64,000 nucleotides of DNA from Microdochium bolleyi (Eukaryota; Ascomycota; Sordariomycetes; Xylariales; Microdochiaceae), in contig KQ964267.1 in NCBI GenBank assembly GCA_001566295.1, forward strand, positions 70,096 to 134,095, written 5' to 3'. Under the pieces are notes generated by a model, which was not told where the DNA came from, did not search any database, and saw only the letters and a program-made list of their open reading frames with translations. Below, piece by piece: positions 1 to 10,008 of this stretch. How positions within the stretch are numbered: position 1 is the stretch's first letter; every line of letters begins with the position of its first letter. The position numbers were made by a program, and so were the translations under genes.

Positions 1-200
1 CAACCACCGCATTAGAGACAAGCTCCCGCCGAGGCCGCGCACGCCAGCCTTGAATCCATTCAGGAACGCCAAGATAAGCTTACGCGGCGGGCCGGCCCCA
101 CTGCGGAACGTCAACGTCAGCCCCTGCACGCGGCTCCGGGCCCCACACGGTCTGAATGTCCGGTTCGCGATCACTCTGCGCCGTGTGCCGGGACGGCATG

Positions 201-208
201 TATATAAA
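201..208 (+). promoter_or_regulatory. TATA box of the intradiol dioxygenase gene
   Basis: TATATAAA lies 85 bp before the ATG at 286, a usual position for a fungal core promoter. A CA-rich, TCATCATC-rich leader follows up to the start codon. Confidence 0.5.
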
Positions 209-285
209 CTTCATCTTGGCGATTGATATCTGCGCTTGGCAAAACAGTCAGACCCAGTATCCAAATCATCATCACCATCATCATC

Positions 286-1498
286 ATGCACTTCCTCAAG
301 CTCATCGCCCTCGCAGCCGTTCTCGGCCGCACCGCCGCACACCCAGGCCACGACCTCACCCAGGAAATCGCCGAGCGCCGTGCCTACCTCGCCAATATCG
401 CCCGGACCGATCTCTCCCACTGCGCAGAGAAGCTCGCCCGCCGTGGCATCACCCGCCGTAATGTCCAGCGCCGTGCTGCGGCCGTGAACAACGCTCGTGT
501 CAAGCGTCCGTCCTCCTCGCCCCAAGACCACGTCTCTCACTTACACTGACACCTGCGCAGGCTCCCTCAGACCCCGTGACGCCGACGCCGTCCTCGCCAT
601 CAACCACAACGCCACCTCGCTCGGGTACACCCCCAACACCGACATCGGCACCCTCTTCGCCGGCAACACTTCCTGCATCCTCTCCCCCGAGGTGACCCAG
701 GGCCCGTACTACGTGAGCGGGGAGCACATCCGCTCCTCCATCGCCGACTCGCAGCCGGGCATCCCCACGATCCTCGATTACCAGGTCATCGACGTCAACA
801 CGTGCGACCCGGTGCCCAACGTGTACCTCGAGATCTGGCACTGCAACTCGACGGGCGTGTACTCGGGCGTCGTGGCCAGCGGCAACGGCGCCGGCACCTC
901 GGACCCGGGCAACATAAACGCCACGCACCACCGCGGCATCCAGCGCACCGACGCCGACGGGGTCGCGCAGTTCGAGACCACTTTTCCAGGCCACTACACG
1001 GGCCGCGCGACGCACGTGCACACCATGGTGCACGCGGGCGGCAAGTTGTACTGTAACGGCACGCTGGGCACGCAGGTCAGCTCGAGCCACGTCGGGCAGA
1101 CCTTCTTCGACCAGGCGCTCATCGCGGCGGTCGACAGCGTGCAGCCGTACGCGGATAACACGCAGCAGCTGACGGAGAACAAGGACGACAGCATCTTTGC
1201 CGAGGAGGCGGCCACGGGCGCGGACCCGCTGTTCGAGTACACGTACCTCGGGGACGGCGTGGAGGACGGCGTGTTCGGGTGGATCAGCTTCGGGTACAAC
1301 GCGACCGCGGTCGGCAGCGAGGTCACGCCCGCGGCGTTCCTGTATGCCGAGGGGGGCGTGGCGAACGCGGATGGCGGCGGCATGGGCGGCGGTGGCGGTC
1401 CTGGTGGCGGCGGCAGCATGAGTGGCGGGCCGAGCGGTGTGCCGCCCAGCGGCGCGATGCCCAGTGGTGCTCCGGCTGCTGCGACAAGCTCGGCTTGA
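286..1498 (+). CDS. secreted intradiol ring-cleavage dioxygenase-like protein
   Basis: Two exons, 286-505 and 561-1498, give 385 residues. The 55-nt intron (GTCCGT donor, CTGAC branch site, CGCAG acceptor) joins ...ARVK-R to SLRPRD in phase and removes an apparent frameshift. Residues 1-19 form a signal peptide (MHFLKLIALAAVLGRTAAH). The dioxygenase beta-sandwich follows (about 105-290). The expected non-haem Fe(III) ligands are present: Tyr in GPYY (123/124), Tyr219 in PGHYTGRA, and His225 and His227 in HVH. The family opens catechol-type rings between the two hydroxyls, and extracellular fungal members have been linked to lignin or plant phenolics. The last 45 residues are a Gly/Ser/Pro/Ala-rich tail, which may be a surface or wall spacer. 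The actual substrate is unknown. Confidence 0.9.
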
Positions 1499-1937
1499 GC
1501 TTGCAGGATAGAGCGTGCTCCCTGGCGGCCGATGAAGTCATGCTTGTTGACACCGGGCGACATCGGCTTGGCAAGGTATTGCTGCACTGTTGAACAATAG
1601 CACAAGGAGCGCATCAACTCACGCGGATGGAAGTCTCACAGGTGCATTCAGCGGGTCATGTCAAGCCGAGGGGTACGGCTACCAGCGTGACGTCTTGATT
1701 CTCGACTGGGACGTCTGCACCAAGCAATCAACGGGACAGCAGGTGCGATGCATCAGTCAGGAAACAAGGGTTTGCAGGATTGGTAGTGTAAATTCGATCC
1801 ACTTGCTCGCATTGCTCCTTGTCACTGTCTGCGGACCGTGCCGAATTTGTACGATCCCTCCATTCTTTGTCTACGAAGTGACCGTGATAATAGCGTGGCG
1901 GCAGGAAAGAGGGTGTCCAGGCTTGATTCACGACAAC
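1499..1937. other. intergenic region, no gene seen
   Basis: Holds the 3' flank of the dioxygenase gene. A 177-codon plus-strand frame (1590-2123) crosses this stretch, but it has no recognisable domain and overlaps the opposite-strand relic ORF, so I do not call it. Confidence 0.4.
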
Positions 1938-2234
1938 TCAACTGCCCTCTTCAGCTCTCTTGATGATCCGCGGTGGAACCTCCTTGAGGTAGACACCGTT
2001 GTGTTCCAAATGCGTCTGCTGTTTAGGCCGCACTTGGACCCTGTACATATCAGCCGCCAGGTAGCTCTCCAGAGGCTTCCCCTCAGTCCCGTCCATGCCC
2101 GCGGCGCCATACCGAGCAGCTAGGTTCAGGGCCTCGACGGACGGCCGCGGCCGCAGCTCTTCGGGTGCGCATGCAAACAGCTCAAGCTGTGACGCATCAG
2201 CCTCATAGCCATTGTAACGTCCCGTCAAAGCCAT
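1938..2234 (-). pseudogene. short ORF, probable C-terminal gene fragment
   Basis: A 98-codon reading frame with well-behaved composition: a globular mix with conserved-looking stretches such as RPRPSVEALNLAARYG and SYLAADMYRV. I cannot place it in a family. It starts directly at the edge of an AT-rich block (2235-2358), as expected if the 5' part of a gene was lost or mutated away. The ATG at 2234 could also be a chance start. Its function is unknown. Confidence 0.3.
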
Positions 2235-2358
2235 GTATAAATTAACCGGAATTTATTTAAAATAAAGCAATGTATTCGTAGATCTAGTTCAGTTATTAAA
2301 AGCTATTATTTTACTATTGAGACTGTAAAACTAACTTTTAACTAGTGCTAAAAGTAGC
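2235..2358. other. AT-rich block, possible RIP relic
   Basis: The sequence drops abruptly to A/T-rich words (TTTATTTAAAATAAAG, TTATTAAAAGCTATTATTTTACT) inside an otherwise GC-rich window. In Pezizomycotina such blocks commonly mark repeats mutated by RIP. I see no coding frame and no terminal repeat, so the original element cannot be named. Confidence 0.45.
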
Positions 2359-2392
2359 TATGGGTACCTATGAGTAACCCAGTAATCTCGCA

Positions 2393-2474
2393 GGTACCCG
2401 TGGGCGTACCCACGAGACTATAGGTACCCGTGGGCATACCCATAAGGCTGTGGGTATTGTTGGGTACCCGTGGG
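2393..2474. repeat. GGTACCCGTGGG interspersed repeat
   Basis: The 12-mer GGTACCCGTGGG starts at 2393, 2423 and 2463. The first two copies continue into a near-complementary TACCCA word, giving imperfect palindromes. Diverged versions (TGGGTACCTATG, CTGTGGGTATTG) lie between and before them. The 30- and 40-bp spacing shows a degenerate tandem array, probably part of a low-complexity satellite or the end of a lost element. Confidence 0.6.
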
Positions 2475-4015
2475 CTACTCATGGCGAGCCTTAGTTCCAC
2501 GGGCAGCATTCCTCCCGCCAGTGTGCGTTCACGAGTCGTCGTGTTGTCTTGATAATGTCCTCCATGTCGTGAGATTGTCTTGATGTCCACTTGGCACGGC
2601 GTTGCTTGAAACCCGGACGAATGGAACAATTACTGCGGGCAGATTGGGAAATGGCGGCTCCGAAATCCTACCACTATTTCAGCCATGGCTGAGTTACCAG
2701 GACGAGTGTCGGAGGAGATTTGCTACTTCGGGGTCTCAATGGGGTTAGTGGCTGTGGTCCCACTATTGGCCGTTAGGCCGGGGCCGGCAACGGCTTCTGA
2801 AAAGTCCGGCCTTGGTCCTCGAAGGGAGGGCTCTCGTGGCCGTACAAGTCAGGACAATATGAGAAGAACGGGAAGAAGCCGAGAATGTATCAGAGAGTAG
2901 CACTGATCTCAGGGAATGAAACCGTCGGTTGCTTGGTGGCCTTAAAAGGGACATTTGTACGTGGTCAATAACAAAGGATCAGAACCCTGGGGTCAAACAC
3001 TGTTCGTTCTCCATACGTAGTACTCTTAAGTATCATGTATTGCTTGCCTTTGGTACCGACGCCGCGTCGTCCGCCCTGCGACAAAGGGTCGTCAGTTAAC
3101 TGATGTTTCTCACGCGCCGATACACGGTGTCGGCCAACCGACGACCAAAAGTCGGGTGTTTCCTGGATAATTAGTAGCTTATGCGACCATCTTGTGGCCC
3201 TTCGCAATATCTGCCCTCGTCCGTAGCCCGATGCTGCGGCCTTGTTTGTCCTGCCTCGCGGCCCAACTAATCCCCTGTTAGTCCTAGTCCGTTAAACCTG
3301 ATCATAGCGCGGGTTTCATAATCACGACCCTGAAGTCCGTAACTTCTTCACCCCGAAGGTCAGGACGTAACAGCAATGGAGTGCCAAGACGCAAACTCCG
3401 CTTCCAAGCACTACAATATACGTTTTGGCATTAAGGCGGTGTAGGTCTCAGACAGCGTTGGGCAGGGCGTGTCCCGTGCTCCTCATCAGTGACCGGGCTT
3501 GGTTGGGCGGGGGTCGAACCCCGAACTCCCGTCTATCAAGATGCGGGGAAACACTGCTGCGACTCGGCCGACGTATTTGCCCGTAGTATCCGAAGCAATT
3601 TAATAGCTGCTGAAAGGCCTATAAGAATGACTGTCCATCTGCGCTATCAGTCTCGTATGTCAGACTCGAATGCGGTATCGAGACAGACGCAACAAGCACC
3701 CTATCACTATGTATGAGACCAGAGAAGAGGTCGAGGCACTGGCTACCCGGACTGAGTGAGCATGGACTACAAAAACAATTCCCTTGTTCAACAGTTCCGC
3801 TGACTTGCAGATACGCCCTAGCCCCGGCTTTGAGAAGGTCAGATACAATCGCGTTTCCTTGCCCGGTAGAACAACACAACAGAGGCTGTGATGACACAGA
3901 GTTGGCGATACACCTACAGCTCCGTCTCGGAATATGCGACGTGTGCTACATGAAATACGCAGGCTGACCTTCCATATTCCAGCTTCTCAACGAGAGCCGG
4001 GGGAATGCCGCCCTC
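2475..4015. other. gene-free region with a tRNA-like relic
   Basis: No ORF here has convincing coding character. On the minus strand near 3500-3580 there is a B-box-like GGTTCGACC and a possible anticodon stem, but acceptor and T stems do not close, so it is at most a decayed tRNA or SINE piece. Confidence 0.4.
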
Positions 4016-5044
4016 ATGATACCTTCCTTCAAGGACATGGTCAGTGCCCGGAAGGCGAGCCAAGCACCCCCCGTGGTCGACACGCCCACCGAGTTTACCG
4101 TGAAGGCACTAATGCGCGACGGCACCGAGAGCGAGGTCCGCGTGTACAAGCCATCCGCCGTCACCCAGGCCACAACCAACAAGACGCCCCTTGTCGTCCT
4201 CGTGTATGGTGGCGGCTTCTGTCTCGGCCACTGGAGCCACATGGGGAGATTCGCGCGGGCGCTCGCGCACCTCTACGGTGTGACAGTCGCCAACGTCTCG
4301 TACCGCCTCGCGCCCGAGCACAAGTTCCCGCAGGCCCCACAGGACGTGTGGGATAGCCTCACTTGGGTGACCAGCGCGGCCGGGCTGGCGGCGATGGGCG
4401 GCGACGTCGATCCAGCGTTGGGGCTGGTGGTTGGCGGCGTCTCGGCGGGCGCCAACCTCGCCACCGTCGTGGTGCAGCGGAGTGCTGCTGGCCCGGCCAT
4501 GGCTGACAAGTACAGCAGCGGCGGCGAGCCGCAGCTCGCCAGTCCCGTCACGGGCCTGTGGGCGTCGATACCCATCTACTACGACGGCGAGATGGTGCCG
4601 GCAAAGTATCGCGAGCTCTACTTTGCATGGGAACAGAACGCCAACTCGCACATCTTGGACAAGAAAGGCGGCGATGCCTCACGCGAGAACTACTGCCACG
4701 ACCCGGAGTCTCCCGAGTTCTGCCCAGGCTTCGGCCCCGCGGGAGAGGCCGCGCTGCCCAACATGCCCCCGACCTACTTCCAGGTCTGCGGGCAAGATCC
4801 CCTGCGAGACGACGGGCTCGTCTTTGAGAAGGTACTGCGCGATCACGGCGTCCAGACTCGCCTCGACGTCTACCCGGGTGTTCCGCACGGCTTCGCGGAG
4901 CTGACCGACATTCCTCTCGCACGTCAGAACCGGGCGGACACACTTAAAGGCATCGCGTGGCTCCTGCGTAGGGACGTGCCTTCTGAAGACAAGTGCCACG
5001 AGGCGCTGAGGGTGGCGGATGAGACGGCGCCTCCTCTTGCTTAA
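4016..5044 (+). CDS. alpha/beta hydrolase, HSL/arylacetamide-deacetylase type
   Basis: A single exon of 342 residues covers the complete fold. The catalytic serine is Ser143 in GVSAG, the acid is Asp261 in GQDPLRDD, and the histidine is His291 in GVPHGF. The oxyanion-hole motif reads YGGGF (64-68) instead of the family's usual HGGGF. RLAPEHKFP at 98-106 is another landmark of this family. There is no signal peptide, so it is probably cytosolic. Members hydrolyse short-chain esters or act in secondary metabolism or detoxification; substrate cannot be read from sequence. Its gene neighbours do not form an obvious pathway with it, though the dioxygenase lies 2.5 kb upstream. Confidence 0.88.
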   Translation: MIPSFKDMVSARKASQAPPVVDTPTEFTVKALMRDGTESEVRVYKPSAVTQATTNKTPLVVLVYGGGFCLGHWSHMGRFARALAHLYGVTVANVSYRLAPEHKFPQAPQDVWDSLTWVTSAAGLAAMGGDVDPALGLVVGGVSAGANLATVVVQRSAAGPAMADKYSSGGEPQLASPVTGLWASIPIYYDGEMVPAKYRELYFAWEQNANSHILDKKGGDASRENYCHDPESPEFCPGFGPAGEAALPNMPPTYFQVCGQDPLRDDGLVFEKVLRDHGVQTRLDVYPGVPHGFAELTDIPLARQNRADTLKGIAWLLRRDVPSEDKCHEALRVADETAPPLA

Positions 5045-6293
5045 GGAACTATCCGATCATGGAAGGACGACAGTGGCACTTTGGCAGCATCATGGGACGG
5101 CCCCATGTCTGAATAAACATTTGTTATGTTGGCCGTGGCAAAATCTGCATTGTGGGCTATTTCAACATGGCTAGAGCCTGGAGGAGACTACTGCTTATGT
5201 CTGGTGATCGCGTGGGATATTCTCACCTAGGCCATCATTTCTTCACCATCACCGCCTTTTCTTCCTCGCCACTCTGTGCGGCAACCTTCCTCCTCTCCCG
5301 CAGATGTTGACCCGTGCATGATCCTGCCTGTATTCATTGATATTCCCACCCCAACGCCGTATCGTGACATTGCACCTTCGTGGATTCTCCTTATGCATTC
5401 ATCGATCTCTCGATGGCCCGGAGATGTCCCCCGGGGTGACCTAGCGAGCGTCTTGTCCGCGGAATATTCTGCACGTGGAGAAACGTGGGCTGTGTCAAGC
5501 ACACCTTCCGTCCCATCTCTCTCTCTCTCTTTCTCTCTCTCATATTTCCCTGCTGCTCGCTGCTCAGGTTTCCCCCTCCAAGATATTGGAGTGATATGAG
5601 GCCTTTTCTCAGTATTCCATCCGGGATAGGTACCCACGAGCCATGACCATTTGACACGCATCAGACATAGACTGCAAAGAATGGAAGGATTAGGACTACG
5701 AAGGGAGAATGATGGTCAAGAGTCGATGGCCCGCAGTCGTACACCTTGGGTGGATCGCTGGGGCTGCTGGGACAGCTACAAAAGCGGAACGGAGACCGAG
5801 AGCGAGCACATACTCGGAAAAGTACGAAACGACAAAGAAGTAAGCATTGCAGACTTTGTCTTCGGCGCCGCAGCTAAGACGATACAGGATAGATGACATA
5901 ACTAGTGGTTGGGTAAGGACCGGGTCCGACGTCAGCAACGGAGCTGCGCACCGGCCCGGATCCTGATTGGGAGGCTCACCAAGTACACAGTAGCGGGGAA
6001 TCCTCACGAAATATGTCCTGCACTTATGTGAGCTCCTGCGGTGCGCGTTGGGCTCGTGTGTCCTGCATGACGACAGGTTTGGCAGATCATGGCATTGAAT
6101 AGAGTTTTGTGCTCGCGATCCAACCTGAGAGGAGCGCGATGGTGCTTTCTACCCGTGACTCAGTGCCGGCGGACAATGAGGGAAGTACGAAGGTGGGACG
6201 ACAAAGTCGGCACGGCCTCGGAAGGACAGTGGTGGGGCAATTGTGGTCACTAGAGACCGTCCTCGGGGTACTCGTATGGAAACCAAAGCACCT
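5045..6293. other. intergenic region, no gene seen
   Basis: Several overlapping frames of 60-140 codons exist on both strands, but none has domain-like sequence. It contains a pyrimidine microsatellite at 5516-5541. It lies between the 3' ends of two convergent genes. Confidence 0.45.
5516..5541. repeat. (TC)n microsatellite
   Basis: A run of TC dinucleotides broken by a single extra T, 26 bp long. Confidence 0.8.
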
Positions 6294-7423
6294 TCATGCT
6301 TCTGCCACGACGTGGGCACTAGTCTCCGAGCCTAAAAGAGCGAGATAACACTCCATCACAGTCGAGCAGAACTTCCTGCCACATAGAACGGGTACTGCGC
6401 CCTGCCAATCTTGCTCCTCTTCGGGCAACTCAATTTCCATTTTCCGCTCGTAAACCTGCAGAGGCTCCATGAGGATCCGAAGTCTATTCAAAGCCTCGGG
6501 CGAGATGCGTCTCCTCTTTGCTGTAAGGAGACTCTGGACGATCTCGTTTCTCTGCGAAGGGCTGAGGGTGTGATTCCAGATACCGGCGCCGTCGACAATG
6601 ACACTTTCAATCAATTCACATCGCCGTGCCACAGAGGCTCTCTCATTCGTGATGACCTGCTATGAGAACGAGACGAGAAGCCACGAAGCATGCTTTTGGA
6701 CAAGAAATAATCGGGCTCTTCGCGGCAGTCGAAACTTGTTGCCCGGTCCTAGCATGAGGCTGTTTAAGACGTGCATCGATTCCGTGTTGGTCCTGGCGGT
6801 ACGAATTAATCGCTCGAGATGTTTCGTCGCCGGCCAAACGACATCCATCGCCCAGAAGATATCCGATGTCTTGTCAGGGGGGGAGTCGAGTCGGAGGACG
6901 GCTGCTGCAAGCCATTCGATGCCGGTTTTGCCGAAGCGAGTCACCATTTCGTATAAGCTTTGTGAAATTGGCCAAGGATGATTTACTCGTTTATAATGTT
7001 CTAGAACTCTGTGACTGTACTTTGTCGTCATGCCGTTGCCGTAGAGAGCCGGGGCTGGGTAAGGAAAAGGGAACAGACCCAAGTGACCGAGAACTGTACG
7101 TGACTTTGAGTTAGATCTGACTTCTACTGTCGGTGCAGAGACAGACGGGCTGGTGCGCGTCATCAACGTCACCCACCCAAAATGTTCCACATGAAGAAAT
7201 CTTCGGCCCAGAAGAAATAATCAGCCGAAATGATTGGGATTTTTCCAGCATCATTTGGCAGCAATAAGATCGCTTCGAGTGCCGCCTGATACCAGTACCC
7301 TGATCTTTCTCGAAACAGTTGGCCCACCGCTGGGTTTGCATTGTCGAACAAGTCAAGAATGGACTCCTGGCGTGCGATTTCGTCTGGTGTGCGGTCGCAG
7401 CGAATCCTTGAAGTCCAGTCCAT
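6294..7423 (-). CDS. hypothetical protein, three exons
   Basis: Exons in transcript order: 7423-7177, 7093-6702 and 6656-6294, giving 333 residues. Intron 1 (GTGGGT donor, TCTAAC branch, TACAG acceptor) and the 45-nt intron 2 both keep phase, which supports one gene rather than three fragments. Intron 2 has a weak GTCCAA donor, so that border is uncertain. The protein has acidic/aromatic N-terminal text (SADYFFWAEDFFMW), a central helical part, and a C-terminal part with ELPEEEQDW. No signal peptide is evident. I recognise no family. It is transcribed in the same direction as the coiled-coil gene at 7707-8672. Confidence 0.5.
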
Positions 7424-7706
7424 GGCGTTGCCAAGTGATGCTTGGGCATGTGTGGAGAAGTCTCTTCGGAGCTTTTCGTGGAAAGGTTGCGATGTGTATA
7501 AATGTGCTGAACTCTAAACGGAAATTGTTCTTAATGCTTGACGATGTCGTATGATATCACTGATGAGACGTACAAACACGGTCAACAGTGCAGAAGATTA
7601 CTCAGTCTTGAATATGAAGCTGGCATTTGTCAATCTTGCACTTTCCTTGAGCGTCTGCCGCGCGGGGACGCGACGCGTGCCTTCCGCCTTGCGCAGTGTA
7701 GTACTG

Positions 7707-8672
7707 CTACCCGCCCAGCTCCTTATCTTTCTGCTCAAGCAGCAGCTGACGGAACTCAAGTCTCAGGTTCTCGTTCCGCAGCCTCGCGGCCTCCATCACC
7801 GAGGCATCGTTCAGTGTCGCGAGAGCCTTGAACTGGGCCTCAAACCGCTCCTCTCTAGCCTGCGCGCGATCGAGCAGCACAAGGAGGTCTCCCCGGCTGG
7901 TATCACTGGCCCTTGCCTGGTTTGCAACCATGTGAAACTGTAGCTTGCGGATCTCCTGCCCCAGCTGGAGGTTGCTCTGCCGGAGCTCCTTCTTCTCTGA
8001 TTGTACAATACGCTCCTTCTCGATGAGCTCGTCGATGATGCTCTGGCGGCGGGTCGCGGCTTCCACGTCCATGTTCTTCTCCCGCTCCGCCACAACCGCT
8101 TCCCTGTCGACCAGACCCTGCTTCTCTGCGGCGATCTTTGCCCACTCGGCGGCAGCCGCGTCCTTGAGCTCGCGCGACGTCTTGGTGACTTGACTCAGCA
8201 GCTCTGTCATCGCCGCCATCGTCCTCCGTGACACCGATGGGTTCTGCTGCATCGATTCCATGACCTTCATGCTCAGACTCTGGGCCGTCCGATCATGGTC
8301 GAGTATCTTCTTGAACGTGGCGGCCTCGTCACGTGGCGTTTGTGGTGTTGTCGGAATTCCAGCTGTGGGTGTCTGAAGGGGGCGGGTGTTTTGGACGGGA
8401 GTGACAGGCATGCCGGGGATGGCGTTCGACTGCCGAATTCTCGTACGAGTGTTTTCGCCGCGCGTGACGGGACGTGCCGCCCTTCTAGCTGGGGTCATAG
8501 GAAATGACCGACTGCCGACCGATCTGGACATGCCCCAGCCATCGGTGGTGGGTACGGACGTGTCCCCGACGTCGCGGATTCGTACGCGGCCGGTCCCGCC
8601 TGTTGGCAAGACTTCTCGAGTAGCCGGCTCGCCGCGTGAAGTCACTTCGCTGCGCTCTTGGTTCTTAGGCAT
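7707..8672 (-). CDS. coiled-coil protein of unknown function
   Basis: Single exon, 321 residues. The first 110 residues are Thr/Pro/Arg-rich and look disordered, with repeated TP steps (PMTPARR, MPVTPVQN, IPTTPQTPRD) that could be phosphorylation sites. From about residue 115 to the end the sequence is a long charged coiled coil (for example IDELIEKERIVQSEKKE). No catalytic motif, membrane segment or signal peptide is visible. A scaffold or cytoskeletal adaptor role is only an inference from the architecture. It is divergent from the gene starting at 9148, with a 475-bp shared upstream region. Confidence 0.7.
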   Translation of the reverse strand: MPKNQERSEVTSRGEPATREVLPTGGTGRVRIRDVGDTSVPTTDGWGMSRSVGSRSFPMTPARRAARPVTRGENTRTRIRQSNAIPGMPVTPVQNTRPLQTPTAGIPTTPQTPRDEAATFKKILDHDRTAQSLSMKVMESMQQNPSVSRRTMAAMTELLSQVTKTSRELKDAAAAEWAKIAAEKQGLVDREAVVAEREKNMDVEAATRRQSIIDELIEKERIVQSEKKELRQSNLQLGQEIRKLQFHMVANQARASDTSRGDLLVLLDRAQAREERFEAQFKALATLNDASVMEAARLRNENLRLEFRQLLLEQKDKELGG

Positions 8673-9147
8673 GTTCGTGCTTGCTGCCGAGCGCTGGCTC
8701 TGCTATCGGCGGGAGACAAAGGCTGTGAAATCTGAGTGGTGCGCGGTGGCAGGGTGCCTTAGAGTCGTTGATTCTGTCAAGTTGTAAGGGGATGACAACT
8801 CAGCTTATGCAAAGATACCAAGAAGGGCAAGCTCTGTCCGGCTTCAGAAAATCTAGCAATAGTGGCGGATGTGGGTGTGCTTTTGCTCACGGTACCTCCC
8901 TGCACGTTCTTGTATTTGGGACAGACAGGTGGATTTTCTCGTGCCTCGTGTTGATGGTCACCAACAGGCTATTCGCAGGTATGTTGTCCCGGGTGATGAT
9001 GAGCTGTCGGTGAGGCGGTAATGAGTCTCCCACTAGTCAGTGCCTGCAATCATGCCAGTGAGAACTACACTTACTCAGCTTCACCAAGAACAGTTCCGTT
9101 GTCCCACAACACTCCTGGCACACACGCAGACACACATCAACATCACG

Positions 9148-9785
9148 ATGTCTGTCGCCAACAAGAACAACCACATCAGAGTCGTCGACACGCAGCACGA
9201 CGCCACGCCTCCCACAAGCACGAGCAACTCTCGCCACGCCGGCGAGCCCAAGAACGCTGCCGCCGATCCGACCCCCAAGCCGCCCCCGACCGTCGACGCG
9301 GCCGACCTCATCGCAATCATCAGCGAGAAAGTGCGACCACGGTGCCGGTGCCTTTCATCAGCAAGGCACGCCCGCACAAGGAGCACTTCATGGCCGTCGG
9401 CAAGAACGCGGTCTACTCGCAGAGCGCGAGCCTGGCCCAGGCGCTCGAGGGCGCTCGAGTCGGCGCCAGACAGCTCACCAAGGGCGACGACAACATCAAC
9501 GGCGGCTCTGCCCTCTTCTTCGTCACCGTGGCCAGGATCGCCCGCGGGGACATGCACAAGGCCGCGCGCGCACACGAGACGTACGAGGCGCACAGAAAGG
9601 CGCGCAAGGAGGGTGCTGGGGAGCCTGAGGACAGTGGCCGCAGAAAGAGAGAGGTCAGCCGTGGCAGCAGCGACCACGACGCTGCCGATCTAGTCCCCTG
9701 CGAACCTGGCCAGATGGAGAAAAGAATCAACGAGCTCAACGCCCAAATGGACGCTTACTTCCGTGGCGACCACAGCGACGCCTGA
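9148..9785 (+). CDS. small charged hypothetical protein, reading frame broken or spliced
   Basis: The ATG at 9148 opens a frame coding MSVANKNNHIRVVDTQ... to ...LIAIISEK. The rest of the protein lies in another frame and ends at 9785 (...QMDAYFRGDHSDA). Two readings are possible. One is an intron 9331-9422 (GTGCGA donor, TCGCAG acceptor, phase 0), giving 181 residues. The other is a small indel near 9331, because text directly after it in the second frame (PFISKARPHKEHF) also looks protein-like. The C-terminal half is helical and charged with a KRINELNAQMD heptad-like end. No family is recognised. Confidence 0.4.
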
Positions 9786-10008
9786 GCGGTTTGGAGGGGA
9801 TTTCAAAGAGATACAGACTTGATTCGCAGGGAAGAGGGGACGAGGATGTTCTTTCTGGATTTGGGTGAGATTATGGTGTGCTTTTTCACAGTAGTCTGAA
9901 TGAAACATGAATCCTCTCGTCCGACTTTCGTAGACTTCGAGCTCACGCGTTATTTATGCCTGTGCCCGTGTAAATCCTAGCCAACCCACGTACGAACCAA
10001 ACAATGCA

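Noticed and set aside
1590..2123. 177-codon plus-strand frame after the dioxygenase gene
   Set aside because: Composition is not coding-like and it overlaps a better minus-strand relic.
2393..2474. CRISPR-like spaced repeats
   Set aside because: Three short palindromic units with uneven spacing in a eukaryotic genome; not a CRISPR array.
3500..3600. tRNA-like sequence on the minus strand with GGTTCGACC
   Set aside because: The T stem has only three pairs and the acceptor stem does not close, so no cloverleaf forms.
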